64,000 nt of DNA from Candidatus Avimuribaculum pullicola. Lineage in GTDB: Bacteria; Bacteroidota; Bacteroidia; Bacteroidales; Muribaculaceae. Position 1 is the first letter of the stretch. Each line of letters begins with the position of its first letter. The stretch lies in contig DVKC01000037.1 in NCBI GenBank assembly GCA_018716295.1, positions 1 to 64,000 of the forward strand, given 5' to 3'. Positions 18,354-27,592 of this stretch are shown piece after piece. Both the position numbers and the translations under genes were made by a program. The notes beneath the pieces are model-generated. The model was not told the DNA's origin and ran no database searches. It saw only the letters and a list, made by a program, of their open reading frames with translations.

Positions 18354-18361
18354 CAAAGGTA
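18354..18361 (-). promoter_or_regulatory. -7 box for the cvpA-sufBCDS operon
   Basis: On the minus strand TACCTTTG fits TAnnTTTG, 25 bp before the cvpA ATG. At the -33 position there is TATG in place of TTTG at 19-bp spacing, so the upstream box is weak. Confidence 0.55.
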
Positions 18362-18424
18362 CAACTTTTTCACGACTTTTCATATAGCCCCACGGGTGGG
18401 CAAAATGCCAGGTGTAAAAAAGTT

Positions 18425-18457
18425 TTCCCCAAGCAGCAAAGAGGCTCGCTTGGGGAA
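18425..18457 (-). terminator. Stem-loop terminator after the YwqG gene
   Basis: TTCCCCAAGC and GCTTGGGGAA form a perfect 10-bp stem with a 13-nt loop. On the minus strand it is followed by AACTTTTTTAC. It separates the YwqG cassette from the suf operon. Confidence 0.75.
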
Positions 18458-18498
18458 GATGTTCTTGTATGGCATGCCGCGCGTATGGGTGGGATTGT

Positions 18499-19149
18499 TT
18501 ATGTCGATAGCACAATGGCTCGAACATTGTCAAAACGGTGGTTGCGCAAGTCGTCGGGTGAAATCAAGAAGTCAAGTACACCCCAGTCCAAGAAGTTGAG
18601 GTGGAAGTCATCGCCTTCGTCAGAGTCGATTTGCAACAATATCTGCCAGTCTTCGTATGGCGGATCCCATGTTTCCCATTCTCGGTGGTTGGGTGGGGCG
18701 AGCAGTGCATGGTCGCTGCCATATTGTTTGTTGCTGTGGGCAAAGTTGATTTTCAGTTCCATGGGGTTGACTTGTTCGTCGTCATCGTCAATCAAGACTA
18801 TTTCTTGGAATGTGTCGTCAACTTCGGGAAAGAACAGCACTTTCACATCGTCGGTGTCGCTTATATAGCCGCTTACGCCAGGGTCGTTGTCGAAATTGCC
18901 CATGTAATAATCTATTTTTGCGAAAAACGACAGTAGCCCCTTATGTGGCAATATGCCCTCGGTGTCGAGTGCGGCAATGTCGGCAAGGTTGATTTGGCAC
19001 ACGAACTCGTAGTGGTATTCTTCGCCATCTTCATCGGTATAGGTAGGGTAGTCTGTTCCATTGGGCAGGTCGGGATTGCCCCAGAATCGAGAACTGCCTG
19101 TCGGCAATTTGTCGGCCGGTTTTGATAAATTTAGATATATTGGTTTCAT
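18499..19149 (-). CDS. YwqG/DUF1963-family protein
   Basis: A 216-aa acidic protein without signal peptide. The order of blocks fits YwqG: SRFWGNPDLPNGTDYP near the start, a CQINLADI segment, LPHKGLLSFFAKID, a DPGVSGYI segment, then HALLAPPNHREWETWDPP, LLQIDSDEGDDFHLNFLDWGVLDFLI at the core and a short C-terminal strand. In Bacillus ywqG lies beside a secreted-toxin locus, and related folds include immunity proteins, but no activity is established. Its start overlaps the stop of the upstream gene (TAATG), so it is co-translated with it. It is the last of three cassette genes. Confidence 0.75.
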   Translation of the reverse strand: MKPIYLNLSKPADKLPTGSSRFWGNPDLPNGTDYPTYTDEDGEEYHYEFVCQINLADIAALDTEGILPHKGLLSFFAKIDYYMGNFDNDPGVSGYISDTDDVKVLFFPEVDDTFQEIVLIDDDDEQVNPMELKINFAHSNKQYGSDHALLAPPNHREWETWDPPYEDWQILLQIDSDEGDDFHLNFLDWGVLDFLISPDDLRNHRFDNVRAIVLST

Positions 19150-19832
19150 TAGTCAAACATTACACGTGGGTTCATAATTGCCGGGCTGCGCCATGCAAAC
19201 CCGAATTCTTTTTCAAGCACTTCGGAACGTTCATACCAGAAAGCGTGGCAAAATCCCATTCCGCGCGGATGGTCGGCGAGCCGTTCATATACGATTTTAT
19301 CGGCCTTGTCGATGATTTCTTCCCATCGGGCAGTCCATTCCACTGGGTCGTGCTTGATGTGGCCAGTGGCGGATATTTCGTCCAATTTGCCATTGTCGGC
19401 GAGGGCGATATTGTGGTTTAACTCGTCGATTTCCATTGCTATGTCGTCCGGGTCGTCGTGTTTGTCACATTTATCCCCGTTAAGGTTCTCTAATCGTTGG
19501 GCTACCGACAGGTAAAATTTTAGTAGCTCGACTTTCAGCCGTGGATGTTCATACAGTGTTTTTGCCATTCGCGAGGCGGCCTGGCATAGCAAGTCGAGCA
19601 TGCTGTCATGCTTTTCAAGTGGCCGTGCATAATGCAGGAATTCACGTGTAAGGTCGGCTATTTCCCATTGCCAGTTTTGCTCCCGTATGGCAAGCTCGGC
19701 AGCCAGTACATCGCCGCATGCAACTTCCCAATAGGCGTTGATTTCATCGCTGTCGCCTGTCAACTTGGGAATTTTTGCGGCGCGTGTTCTTGCCGCTTCA
19801 AGTTCTTTTCTGATGTCGATTTCTTGATCCAT
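19149..19832 (-). CDS. Unrecognised helical acidic protein (cassette gene 2)
   Basis: A 227-aa protein, mostly predicted helix, with no membrane segment. The C-terminal block HPRGMGFCHAFWYERSEVLEKEFGFAWRSPAIMNPRVMFD looks like a conserved family signature, which I recall from uncharacterised Bacteroidales proteins. The middle contains an Asp-rich patch (DKHDDPDD). I do not recognise a function. It overlaps the YwqG gene by TAATG and follows the first cassette gene by 20 bp, so the three products are probably made together. Confidence 0.65.
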   Translation of the reverse strand: MDQEIDIRKELEAARTRAAKIPKLTGDSDEINAYWEVACGDVLAAELAIREQNWQWEIADLTREFLHYARPLEKHDSMLDLLCQAASRMAKTLYEHPRLKVELLKFYLSVAQRLENLNGDKCDKHDDPDDIAMEIDELNHNIALADNGKLDEISATGHIKHDPVEWTARWEEIIDKADKIVYERLADHPRGMGFCHAFWYERSEVLEKEFGFAWRSPAIMNPRVMFD

Positions 19833-19852
19833 ATATGAGAAGTATTAAGATT

Positions 19853-20446
19853 TCATGCGTATGCGTCATATCGGCCATCATCACCGCGGTAATAGTCGGC
19901 GAGCCAGTCTTGAGCATCTTTGCAGCCCAATGATGCGGCGTGTGCCATGTACCGGCTGATTATTTCGAGCGACTCGGGCAGTTGTTCGGCAACCTCGTCG
20001 GCCACGGCTTGTGCCGCTTTTGGGTCGTCGTTCAATGCGTTTTCCCAGTCTTGGTCGTCAACGTAGAAATATTTTGTAGTTTCTTCAAAGTCGTCATATT
20101 CTTCAACTTTCAAGGTATAGGAACGCAAACTGAGTGATAATATCGCTGGCTTCTCGGGGTCACCGATGGCAATGTCGATGCCGTCGGGGTCTTCAATGTC
20201 GAGTGTGAAGATGTTCATGTCGTCGCTATCGGGGTCGTAAGTTACATTTACCCTGACATAGGTTTCTTCGGCAGCCAGTATCACGACCTTGGGCCAAAAG
20301 TTGTCACGGTTGTAATTCCGCCGCAAGCTCAATAGCTCGTCGCCGGCAGAAAGTTCCTCGCGTTGATAATTGGTGGTAACAACGCCGCCACCGTAAACGT
20401 GCCATCCCATGCTGAGCATGTCCCATATACGTGTAGTCTTAGCCAT
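19853..20446 (-). CDS. Unrecognised acidic protein with Sel1-like tail (cassette gene 1)
   Basis: A 197-aa strongly acidic protein. The first ~120 residues look like beta-strands (VVILAAEETYVRVNVTYDP; ILSLSLRSYTLKVEEYDD). Residues ~125-150 are a helical segment rich in Ala and Glu. The end, YMAHAASLGCKDAQDWLADYYRGDDG, resembles a Sel1/TPR-type repeat. There is no signal peptide. It is the promoter-proximal gene of the three-gene cassette. The function is unknown. Confidence 0.65.
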   Translation of the reverse strand: MAKTTRIWDMLSMGWHVYGGGVVTTNYQREELSAGDELLSLRRNYNRDNFWPKVVILAAEETYVRVNVTYDPDSDDMNIFTLDIEDPDGIDIAIGDPEKPAILSLSLRSYTLKVEEYDDFEETTKYFYVDDQDWENALNDDPKAAQAVADEVAEQLPESLEIISRYMAHAASLGCKDAQDWLADYYRGDDGRYDAYA

Positions 20447-20538
20447 GATTCTTTATTTGTTGTTAATAGAGGATTTTAGAATTGGTTTTAAGGCAATATT
20501 GCAATTTAATGTCTTGGTTTCACGACTCGATTATGTCA

Positions 20539-20569
20539 CAAATATAGCGAAATGATTTGCAATCTCAAA
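20539..20569 (-). promoter_or_regulatory. Promoter of the three-gene YwqG cassette
   Basis: On the minus strand: TTTG (20566-20569), a 19-bp spacer, and TATATTTG (20539-20546). The first cassette ATG is about 93 bp downstream. Confidence 0.7.
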
Positions 20570-20685
20570 ATTCAAGCATATTAAATGTCCTTGCTGCCCA
20601 TAAAAAAATACGTGTGCGTCCCTACATTGTGGGTGTTTATGGCAATGCCTGTCGAGTTACGTGCCAGTATTGGTGATATATGAAA

Positions 20686-20718
20686 AAGGATGCCATAGGC
20701 TCGCGCCCGGGCATCCTT
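20686..20718 (-). terminator. Stem-loop terminator after lpxA
   Basis: AAGGATGCC pairs with GGCATCCTT. On the minus strand the stem is followed by TTTCATATA. It ends the RND-lpxA operon. Confidence 0.6.
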
Positions 20719-20774
20719 CTGCATTTATACGTAACAATAAAAATCAGTGTAGATGTTTTTGTGTGTATTGTGTG

Positions 20775-21569
20775 TTAGTCGAGTACATCTTCGTGGCTTG
20801 GCACTGCGACAATGCGCAATTCGTGATGGCGGATAAAGTCGGTGATTTTGTCGCGTTCTACCGACGGTTTCACGTCGTTTTCTATGCGCCGCAATGCGTT
20901 GAACACCGATGTGTTGCATTGGTAAACGTGCCTGTAGGCCTTGGCAACGTCATCGATGATTTCGTCGGAGAACCCTTTGGCTCGCATGATGTAGGCGTTA
21001 ACGCCATAATAGCTGATGGGGTTGTGCGCCATGATGACGAAGGGTGGTACATTGCCATTCACACGGCAGCCGCTCTTTATCATGGCCCATTCGCCCACTT
21101 CGCTGCCAGGGTGCAGCATCACCGACGAGCCAAGAATGACACATGTGCCAACTTTGCTGTCGTATGATATGTTGCTACCATTGCCGACAATCACATTGTC
21201 GCTGATCTGGGCATCGTGCATGATGTGCGACTCGGCCATGATGAATACGTCGTTGCCTATGCGTGTGGCACTGCCATCGTATATGCCACGATTGATGATG
21301 GTGTGTTCGCGCACACGGCAGTTATTGCCGATGACCACAAACGATGGTTCGCCTTTCCAGCGCAGGTCTTGTGGCTCTGCGCCGATGATGGCACCATTGT
21401 AGATTTTGCAGTTGTTGCCAATGCGAGTGCCGTTGAGGATGCTCACAAAGGGGTAAATGGTGCAGTTGTCGCCAATCTCGACATTCTTGCTGATGAACGA
21501 GAATGGGTGGATAGTTACGTTTTTCCCTAATTTAGCTTCGGGATCAACGTGTGCTAATGGACTAATCAT
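20775..21569 (-). CDS. lpxA: Acyl-ACP--UDP-N-acetylglucosamine O-acyltransferase (LpxA)
   Basis: LpxA (264 aa) puts the first acyl chain on UDP-GlcNAc in lipid A synthesis. The first two thirds are left-handed beta-helix hexapeptide repeats (IGDNCTIYPFVSI, IGNNCRVREH). SHIMHD contains the catalytic histidine equivalent to E. coli His125, and a helical C-terminal region follows. In Bacteroidota lpxA usually sits beside lpxD and the lpxC/fabZ fusion; here it is alone, 34 bp after the efflux outer-membrane gene and without its own promoter. It may be a second copy. Confidence 0.88.
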   Translation of the reverse strand: MISPLAHVDPEAKLGKNVTIHPFSFISKNVEIGDNCTIYPFVSILNGTRIGNNCKIYNGAIIGAEPQDLRWKGEPSFVVIGNNCRVREHTIINRGIYDGSATRIGNDVFIMAESHIMHDAQISDNVIVGNGSNISYDSKVGTCVILGSSVMLHPGSEVGEWAMIKSGCRVNGNVPPFVIMAHNPISYYGVNAYIMRAKGFSDEIIDDVAKAYRHVYQCNTSVFNALRRIENDVKPSVERDKITDFIRHHELRIVAVPSHEDVLD

Positions 21570-21603
21570 GGTTAATGAAATTTAAATTGTTGTCAAGTGT
21601 GTG

Positions 21604-22989
21604 TTAACGTCCGCCACCCAACGATTGGTAAAGGTTGATGGCTGCCTGATTGATGGTCAGGTCGGTGTTCAGCAGCGAAACTTGGCTGTTGAGCAGCGAT
21701 TGCTGAGCCGTCAATACTTCAAGGTAAGTGGTAGTGCTCAATTGCAACAAGTCTTGGTTGTATTCCACGGCTTTTTGCAATTTTTCCACTTGCAGTGCTA
21801 TGTTTTGTCGCATTTCTTGCGATTTTTCCATTGTCACCAATGCATTGCTCACTTCGGCCGAGGCGTTAAGTACGGCACTCTCAAACGTGTTCAATGCTTG
21901 TTGCTGTGCAGCCTTGGCGGCTTTGAGCGAAGCAATGTTTTGTCCGCTGTTGAACAATGGCAGTGTCAACTGTCCAGCCAGGTTGATAAACCAGCGGGCG
22001 GGGTCGAGGATGGTGCTTCCCATGAGTGTGCCATAGCCGCCGTTTGCCGACAGCGTGATGTTGGGATAGAATGCCGTGCGGGCAAGGTTGGTTGCATAGT
22101 AGGCGGCTGCAAACTGGTATTCGGCGGCACGCACGTCGGGACGTGCTGCGAGGTAGCTCATCGGTACGCCATATTCCAGCTTGGCTGGCAATACTATCAT
22201 CGACTCGGTGTTGATTTCCCATGTTTGCGGCTCCACGTTGAGCAGTAGCGACATGGTATTGTTCAACTCGTTGATGGCCATTTCTACTTGTGGAATTGCC
22301 GACAAGACGCTGTAATAGTTGGCTTCGCTTTGCACGATTGCCACTTCGTTGTAACGGCCGGCTTCTTTCATGTCGCGCATCACTTGCACGGTTTGTTTCC
22401 ACAGCTCGGCAGTTTCGCGGTATAGCACAAGTTGCTTGTTGTATGAAACCAACGAGTAGTAGCAGTTGGCTACCGCACCGATGATTTGTGAACGGGTGGC
22501 TTGTTCGTAAGCCTCGGTTTGCTTCAAGTTAACTTGGGCTTGGCGTTTGCTATTAAGCTTTTGCCCGAAGATATCGATTTCCCAGCTTACTGACAATGGC
22601 AACTGGTATCCCCAGTCGAGGTCGTTGACTTTGAATATCTTGGAACCCGAGCCATTGGGGGCGAAAGTAATCGACGGCAGGTAGGAGAGGCGTGCGCCGA
22701 GCAATTGTGCATGGGCTATGTCAACGTTCAGCTTGGCATTCTGCAAGTCAACGTTGTTGTCCAATGCCATTGTGATGAGTGCTTGCAACTGCGGGTCGGT
22801 GAAGATTTCGTCCCACTGCAAGTTGCCAAGTGCCGACGAGTCAACAGGTTGTTCAAGGGCTTCCTTGTACTTCATTGATTGAGTGCTGTCGTCGGGCAAG
22901 TCATATTTCTTGTAGATGTGGCAGCTGCCCATCACTGTGGCAAAAACCACAGTGACGAGAAGCAACCGTATATTTCGTAATATATTCAT
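21604..22989 (-). CDS. RND efflux outer-membrane lipoprotein (OprM/NodT family)
   Basis: A 461-aa outer-membrane channel of the tripartite efflux pump. The signal peptide ends in a lipobox (VMGSC, Cys ~23). The two repeated coiled-coil halves of the TolC fold are visible: ALDNNVDLQNAKLNVDIAHAQLLGARLSYLPSI and later AARPDVRAAEYQFAAAYYATNLARTAFYPNITL. It starts 18 bp after the pump gene in the order adaptor, pump, channel. Substrates are unknown. Confidence 0.93.
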   Translation of the reverse strand: MNILRNIRLLLVTVVFATVMGSCHIYKKYDLPDDSTQSMKYKEALEQPVDSSALGNLQWDEIFTDPQLQALITMALDNNVDLQNAKLNVDIAHAQLLGARLSYLPSITFAPNGSGSKIFKVNDLDWGYQLPLSVSWEIDIFGQKLNSKRQAQVNLKQTEAYEQATRSQIIGAVANCYYSLVSYNKQLVLYRETAELWKQTVQVMRDMKEAGRYNEVAIVQSEANYYSVLSAIPQVEMAINELNNTMSLLLNVEPQTWEINTESMIVLPAKLEYGVPMSYLAARPDVRAAEYQFAAAYYATNLARTAFYPNITLSANGGYGTLMGSTILDPARWFINLAGQLTLPLFNSGQNIASLKAAKAAQQQALNTFESAVLNASAEVSNALVTMEKSQEMRQNIALQVEKLQKAVEYNQDLLQLSTTTYLEVLTAQQSLLNSQVSLLNTDLTINQAAINLYQSLGGGR

Positions 22990-23007
22990 ATCCGATTAAA
23001 TGAGTTG

Positions 23008-26000
23008 TTAGATTGAAAATTGTTCGAGTTCGTTCTTCATGCCCGAGTTGTCGGTGTCTTTCCACTTGATTGGCGAGAACTTCTCTTGGAGTGCCTGGCA
23101 CATCACAAACAAGCATGGAACGATGAGCAGCTGGAATATCATACCGATCAACATACCACCCACGGCACCTGTACCGAGTGCGCGGTTACCGTTGGCACCA
23201 ACGCCCGAGGCAAACATCAACGGCAACAGACCGATGATAAGTGCCAACGATGTCATCAAGATAGGACGCAGACGAGCCGATGCTCCGGATACTGCCGACC
23301 CGATGATTGACATACCTGTCATGCGGCGTTCGAGTGCGTACTGAACGATAAGGATGGCGTTCTTGGCAAGAAGACCGATAAGCATGATGAGCGCAATCTT
23401 GAGGTAGATGTTGTTGTCGATGCCGAACATACGTGCGAAGACGAATGTACCGAACAGACCGAACGGAATTGACAGGATTACCGACAGCGGCAAGATGTAA
23501 CTTTCATACTGGGCACTCAAGATGAGGTAAACGAATACCAAGCAGAGCAAGAAGATGAGAGCCGTTGCCGAGCTTGATGTGCTTGCTTCCTCGCGTGTAA
23601 GACCCGAGAACTCGTAGTCGTAGCCTTGCGGCAACACCTGTGCGGCAACTTCACGGATTGCCTCGATGGCTTGACCCGAAGAGTAGCCGGCGTTTGGCGT
23701 ACCAGTTACCGACATTGATGTGTACATATTGAAGCGGTTGATAACGTCGGGACCGTAAACGCGCGACAGTGTGATGAAGTCGCTGATTGGTGCCATACCT
23801 GACGAGGTGCGCACTTTCACATTTTTCAGTGTTTCGGGCGATACGCGTGATTCGGGTGCAGCTTGCATCATTACACGATAGAGCTTACCGAAACGGTTGA
23901 AGTTGCTTATGTACATACTACCGTAGTAGCCTTGTAGTACGGTCAGTACATTCGATGGCGAGATACCTGCGCGTTTGGCTTTTGCCACGTCAACGTCAAC
24001 GAGGTATTGAGGATATGTCGGGTTGAATGCCGAGTATGCCATCTGTATTTCGGGACGTTGGTTGAGGGCGGCAAGGAATTGCTGTTGAATGCTGAAGAAC
24101 TTGTTCAAGTCGCCACCAGTCTTGTCTTGCAATTGTACTTCAAAACCGCTCGATACCGAGTAACCCGAAATCATAGGAGGTGCAAAGAACATGATTGTTC
24201 CATCTTTTATCTTCATGGCGGTTGCACCATAAAGTTTCTTGATGGTGTTTGAAACGCTTTCGTCGTCGGTACGCTCTTCCCAGTTTTTCATCTTGATGAT
24301 GACCGAACCGTAGCTGCTACCTTGACCTGCGATGAAGTTGTAACCCTGGATTACAGTACGCATGCTGACGCCTGGCATTTGCGCGATAATTGCGTCGAGG
24401 CTGTCGAGCACTTCTTGAGTGCGCTCTTGCGATGTTGCAGGAGGCATTGACACGACACCCATTATGGTTCCTGTATCTTCATCGGGCACAAGACTGTTAG
24501 GTGTGGTTGACATGAGCCAAACGAGTACGCCGACAGATGCTGCCACAATAGCTCCCGACACCCATTTAGCTTTGATGAAGAAGCGTACTGCGCCAGAATA
24601 TTTCTTGAGCACAACATTGTAGCCTGCGTTGAAACCTGCATGGAAACGGTCGATGAACGACATTTTCTTCTCTTTGCCTTCTTGGTGAGGCTTCAGGAAC
24701 AGTGCGCAAAGTGCCGGAGAAAGAGTCAATGCGTTGATAGCCGAGATACCGATGGCGGCAGCCATGGTCAAACCAAACTGGCGGTAGAATACACCCGAGG
24801 TACCAGGCATGAACGACACTGGGATAAACACAAGCATCATCACAAGTGTGATTGACACGATGGCGCTACCGATTTCACCCATTGCATCGATTGATGCTTG
24901 TCGCGGTGAATGGTAGCCTTCATCGAGTTTGGCATGGACTGCTTCGACGACCACAATGGCGTCGTCCACCACAATGGCAATCGCAAGTACGAGAGCCGAG
25001 AGGGTGAGGAGGTTGAGCGAGAACCCGATGAGGTAAATGACGAAGAATGAACCGACGAGAGCCACAGGAATGGCAATGATGGGCACAAGTGTCGAGCGGA
25101 AGTCTTGCAGGAAGACATAAACCACGATTGCTACAAGGATGAATGCCTCGATAAGGGTCTTGATAACTTCGTTGATTGAGGCATCAAGGAACTCGTTGGT
25201 GTTCATCGGCACATCGAAGCGCAAGCCTTCAGGCAGTGATTCCTTGGCATTGTCGATTACACCGAGCACGTTGTTGATAACCTCTGATGCATTGGAGCCG
25301 GCCGACTGGAACACGATACAAGTCACACCGGTGTGACCGTTTACACGGTTGGCAAATCCATAGTCAAGACGTCCGAGTTCGAGGTCGGCAACATCTTTGA
25401 GGTATAATATATTGCCGTTGTTGTCGGCTCGTATTATGATGTCGCCAAATTCTTCGGCAGTCACCAAACGGCCTTTGTAGCGCATTACGTATTGGAAACT
25501 TTGGTTTCCTTGTTCGCCGAATTGGCCAGGAGCGGCTTCGATGTTCTGTTCGGCAAGTACGGCTGATATGTCGCTTGGCTCAAGGTTATATTGGGCCATT
25601 ACGTCGGGCTTGAGCCATATACGCATCGAATAGTCCGACGACAATGCAAATGCTTCACCTACACCGGCAACACGCTTGATTTCAGGCAAAACGTTGATTG
25701 ACATGTAATTTTCGATAAATTCCACGTCATAGCGTTCGTCGGGAGATGACAGCGTTACGCCGATAAGCATTGAGCTTTGCCGCTTGCGAGTGATCACACC
25801 CACACGTGTAACTTCGGCAGGCAACTGCGACTGTGCTTGTGCCACACGGTTCTGCACGTCAACGGCGGCCATGTCGGGGTCGTATCCTTCCTTGAAGTAT
25901 ATGGTGATGGTGGCACTACCAGTGTTGGTGGCCGATGATGTCATGTAGGTCATGTTGAGCGCACCGTTGATTTGGTCTTCAAGAGGCGCGATCACCGAGT

Positions 26001-26178
26001 TAAGCACAGTTTGTGCGTTGGCACCTGTGTAAGATGTTGACACCGAGATTGTAGGCGGCGCGATGTTGGGGTACTGCTCCAGTGGGAGGGCAGCAAGCCC
26101 GATGCCACCGAGTATAACGATGAATACCGATATTACGGTGGACAGAACAGGTCGTTTTATAAATGTACTTAAATTCAT
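23008..26178 (-). CDS. RND efflux pump inner-membrane transporter, HAE1/AcrB family
   Basis: A 1056-aa proton-driven transporter. The N-terminus MNLSTFIKRPVLSTVISVFIVILG is typical. The proton-relay aspartate pair lies in TM4 (AIAIVVDDAIVVVEA) and the partner lysine in TM10 (LLAKNAILIVQYA). Two large periplasmic loops follow TM1 and TM7. The length is normal for the HAE1 (hydrophobe/amphiphile efflux) group. It follows the adaptor gene by 45 bp. No regulator gene lies next to the operon. Confidence 0.96.
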   Translation of the reverse strand: MNLSTFIKRPVLSTVISVFIVILGGIGLAALPLEQYPNIAPPTISVSTSYTGANAQTVLNSVIAPLEDQINGALNMTYMTSSATNTGSATITIYFKEGYDPDMAAVDVQNRVAQAQSQLPAEVTRVGVITRKRQSSMLIGVTLSSPDERYDVEFIENYMSINVLPEIKRVAGVGEAFALSSDYSMRIWLKPDVMAQYNLEPSDISAVLAEQNIEAAPGQFGEQGNQSFQYVMRYKGRLVTAEEFGDIIIRADNNGNILYLKDVADLELGRLDYGFANRVNGHTGVTCIVFQSAGSNASEVINNVLGVIDNAKESLPEGLRFDVPMNTNEFLDASINEVIKTLIEAFILVAIVVYVFLQDFRSTLVPIIAIPVALVGSFFVIYLIGFSLNLLTLSALVLAIAIVVDDAIVVVEAVHAKLDEGYHSPRQASIDAMGEIGSAIVSITLVMMLVFIPVSFMPGTSGVFYRQFGLTMAAAIGISAINALTLSPALCALFLKPHQEGKEKKMSFIDRFHAGFNAGYNVVLKKYSGAVRFFIKAKWVSGAIVAASVGVLVWLMSTTPNSLVPDEDTGTIMGVVSMPPATSQERTQEVLDSLDAIIAQMPGVSMRTVIQGYNFIAGQGSSYGSVIIKMKNWEERTDDESVSNTIKKLYGATAMKIKDGTIMFFAPPMISGYSVSSGFEVQLQDKTGGDLNKFFSIQQQFLAALNQRPEIQMAYSAFNPTYPQYLVDVDVAKAKRAGISPSNVLTVLQGYYGSMYISNFNRFGKLYRVMMQAAPESRVSPETLKNVKVRTSSGMAPISDFITLSRVYGPDVINRFNMYTSMSVTGTPNAGYSSGQAIEAIREVAAQVLPQGYDYEFSGLTREEASTSSSATALIFLLCLVFVYLILSAQYESYILPLSVILSIPFGLFGTFVFARMFGIDNNIYLKIALIMLIGLLAKNAILIVQYALERRMTGMSIIGSAVSGASARLRPILMTSLALIIGLLPLMFASGVGANGNRALGTGAVGGMLIGMIFQLLIVPCLFVMCQALQEKFSPIKWKDTDNSGMKNELEQFSI

Positions 26179-26223
26179 TTCTCGATAATTAGTTAGGTTA
26201 AACTATCCTGTATAGGGACATGA

Positions 26224-27384
26224 TTATTGTTGTGCTGCTGGGGCTGCTGCGTTGCGTGGAGCAATGAGAGTGCCGGCACGAACCGAAGTACCTACGCCCT
26301 CGGTAACAATCACGTCGCCAACTTTCAATCCCGAAGTAACGATGTAGGATTGTCCGTTGTTGACGGGCGAAACTGTGATATTGGTCGAAACGGCCTTGCT
26401 TGAGTCGTTTACAAGATATACGTATATGCGGTCTTGGATTTCGTAAGTAGCCTTTTGCGGGATTATCAGCAAGTTGTTCGACGGCTGGGGAACGAGTATC
26501 TGTCCTGTCAATCCACTACGAAGCATGCTGTTGGTATTCTTGAACAATGCACGAACCGATGCTGTGCCAGTCGAGTTGTCGAGTACGCCCGAAACGGTCG
26601 AAACCTTGCCAGGCAGAGGGTAGCGGGTACCATTGGAGAGTTCAAAATATACTTCTGGCATTTCCTTGATAGCCTGGTTGATTGTCTGGCTGCCATTGTC
26701 GCTCATGTTGATGATGTCTTTCTCGTTGAGCGAGAAGTAGGCATATACTTCCGAGATATCAGAAACTGTTGTCAGTGCTTGTGCCGACGACGGGCTTGCA
26801 AGCGAACCTTCACGGTTGGGGATAGTGCCCACAACGCCATCTGAAGGAGCTACCACCTCGGTATATTCGAGGTTGCGCTGTGCGTTTACAAGGCTTGCTC
26901 GTGCTTGGTTGAGGCTTGCTTCGGCCGAGCGCAGGTTCAGCACGGCAGTTTCATATTCATAGTCGCTGATGATGTTCTTATTGTGCAGCTTCTTTTGGTT
27001 TTCTTCTGTGAGGCGTGCGGTTGCCACTTGGCTTTCGGCTGCGGCTACAGCGGCTTCGGCCGAGCGCACGGCTGCTTCATATTGTACTTGGTCGATAGTG
27101 AACAGCAATTGACCTTTTTTTACTGCTTGTCCTTCGTCAACGTGGACTTTTGTGATGAATCCCGAAACTTGCGGGCGTATTTCAATGTCGGTTTTGCCTT
27201 TTATTGTTGCAGGATAGCTCTCATATAGAGTCATGCTGTCGAGAGCCACGGTGAAAGTCTCAACTTGCGTCGGCATCGCGCCTTGCTGTTGGCTGTCGCC
27301 GCCACAAGAGGTCAAAAAACCTGTTATCGCCACAAAGAAAGCGCACGGCTTGACGAGCGATAAAAACATCTCTTTTCTTGTCAT
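26224..27384 (-). CDS. RND efflux periplasmic adaptor (AcrA family)
   Basis: A 386-aa membrane-fusion lipoprotein linking pump and channel. The lipobox is FLTSC (Cys ~27). The lipoyl halves are IEIRPQVSGFITKVHVDEGQAVKKGQLLF and NLEYTEVVAPSDGVVGTIPN, separated by an Ala/Glu-rich hairpin. A beta-barrel and a membrane-proximal domain follow. It is the first gene of the operon adaptor-pump-channel-lpxA. Confidence 0.94.
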   Translation of the reverse strand: MTRKEMFLSLVKPCAFFVAITGFLTSCGGDSQQQGAMPTQVETFTVALDSMTLYESYPATIKGKTDIEIRPQVSGFITKVHVDEGQAVKKGQLLFTIDQVQYEAAVRSAEAAVAAAESQVATARLTEENQKKLHNKNIISDYEYETAVLNLRSAEASLNQARASLVNAQRNLEYTEVVAPSDGVVGTIPNREGSLASPSSAQALTTVSDISEVYAYFSLNEKDIINMSDNGSQTINQAIKEMPEVYFELSNGTRYPLPGKVSTVSGVLDNSTGTASVRALFKNTNSMLRSGLTGQILVPQPSNNLLIIPQKATYEIQDRIYVYLVNDSSKAVSTNITVSPVNNGQSYIVTSGLKVGDVIVTEGVGTSVRAGTLIAPRNAAAPAAQQ

Positions 27385-27493
27385 AATGAATTTGATTTTA
27401 ATTTTATTGTTATAATAATGCTATGTTTTGTTTTTTTGTCGTATATGTTGTTTATAGACCGTATTATCACATTACATCAATGAAATTTTGATG

Positions 27494-27501
27494 CAAAATT
27501 A
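27494..27501 (-). promoter_or_regulatory. -7 box upstream of the RND operon
   Basis: On the minus strand TAATTTTG fits TAnnTTTG, about 110 bp before the adaptor ATG. There is no TTTG at the expected spacing. The leader is AT-rich. Confidence 0.4.
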
Positions 27502-27592
27502 CTAATTATGGTTGGTGTATTTTGTACTATTTACGCCGAATGTTGGTAAAAATCGCCATTACCATATTAAAAAACATGAATATAAAGCAATA

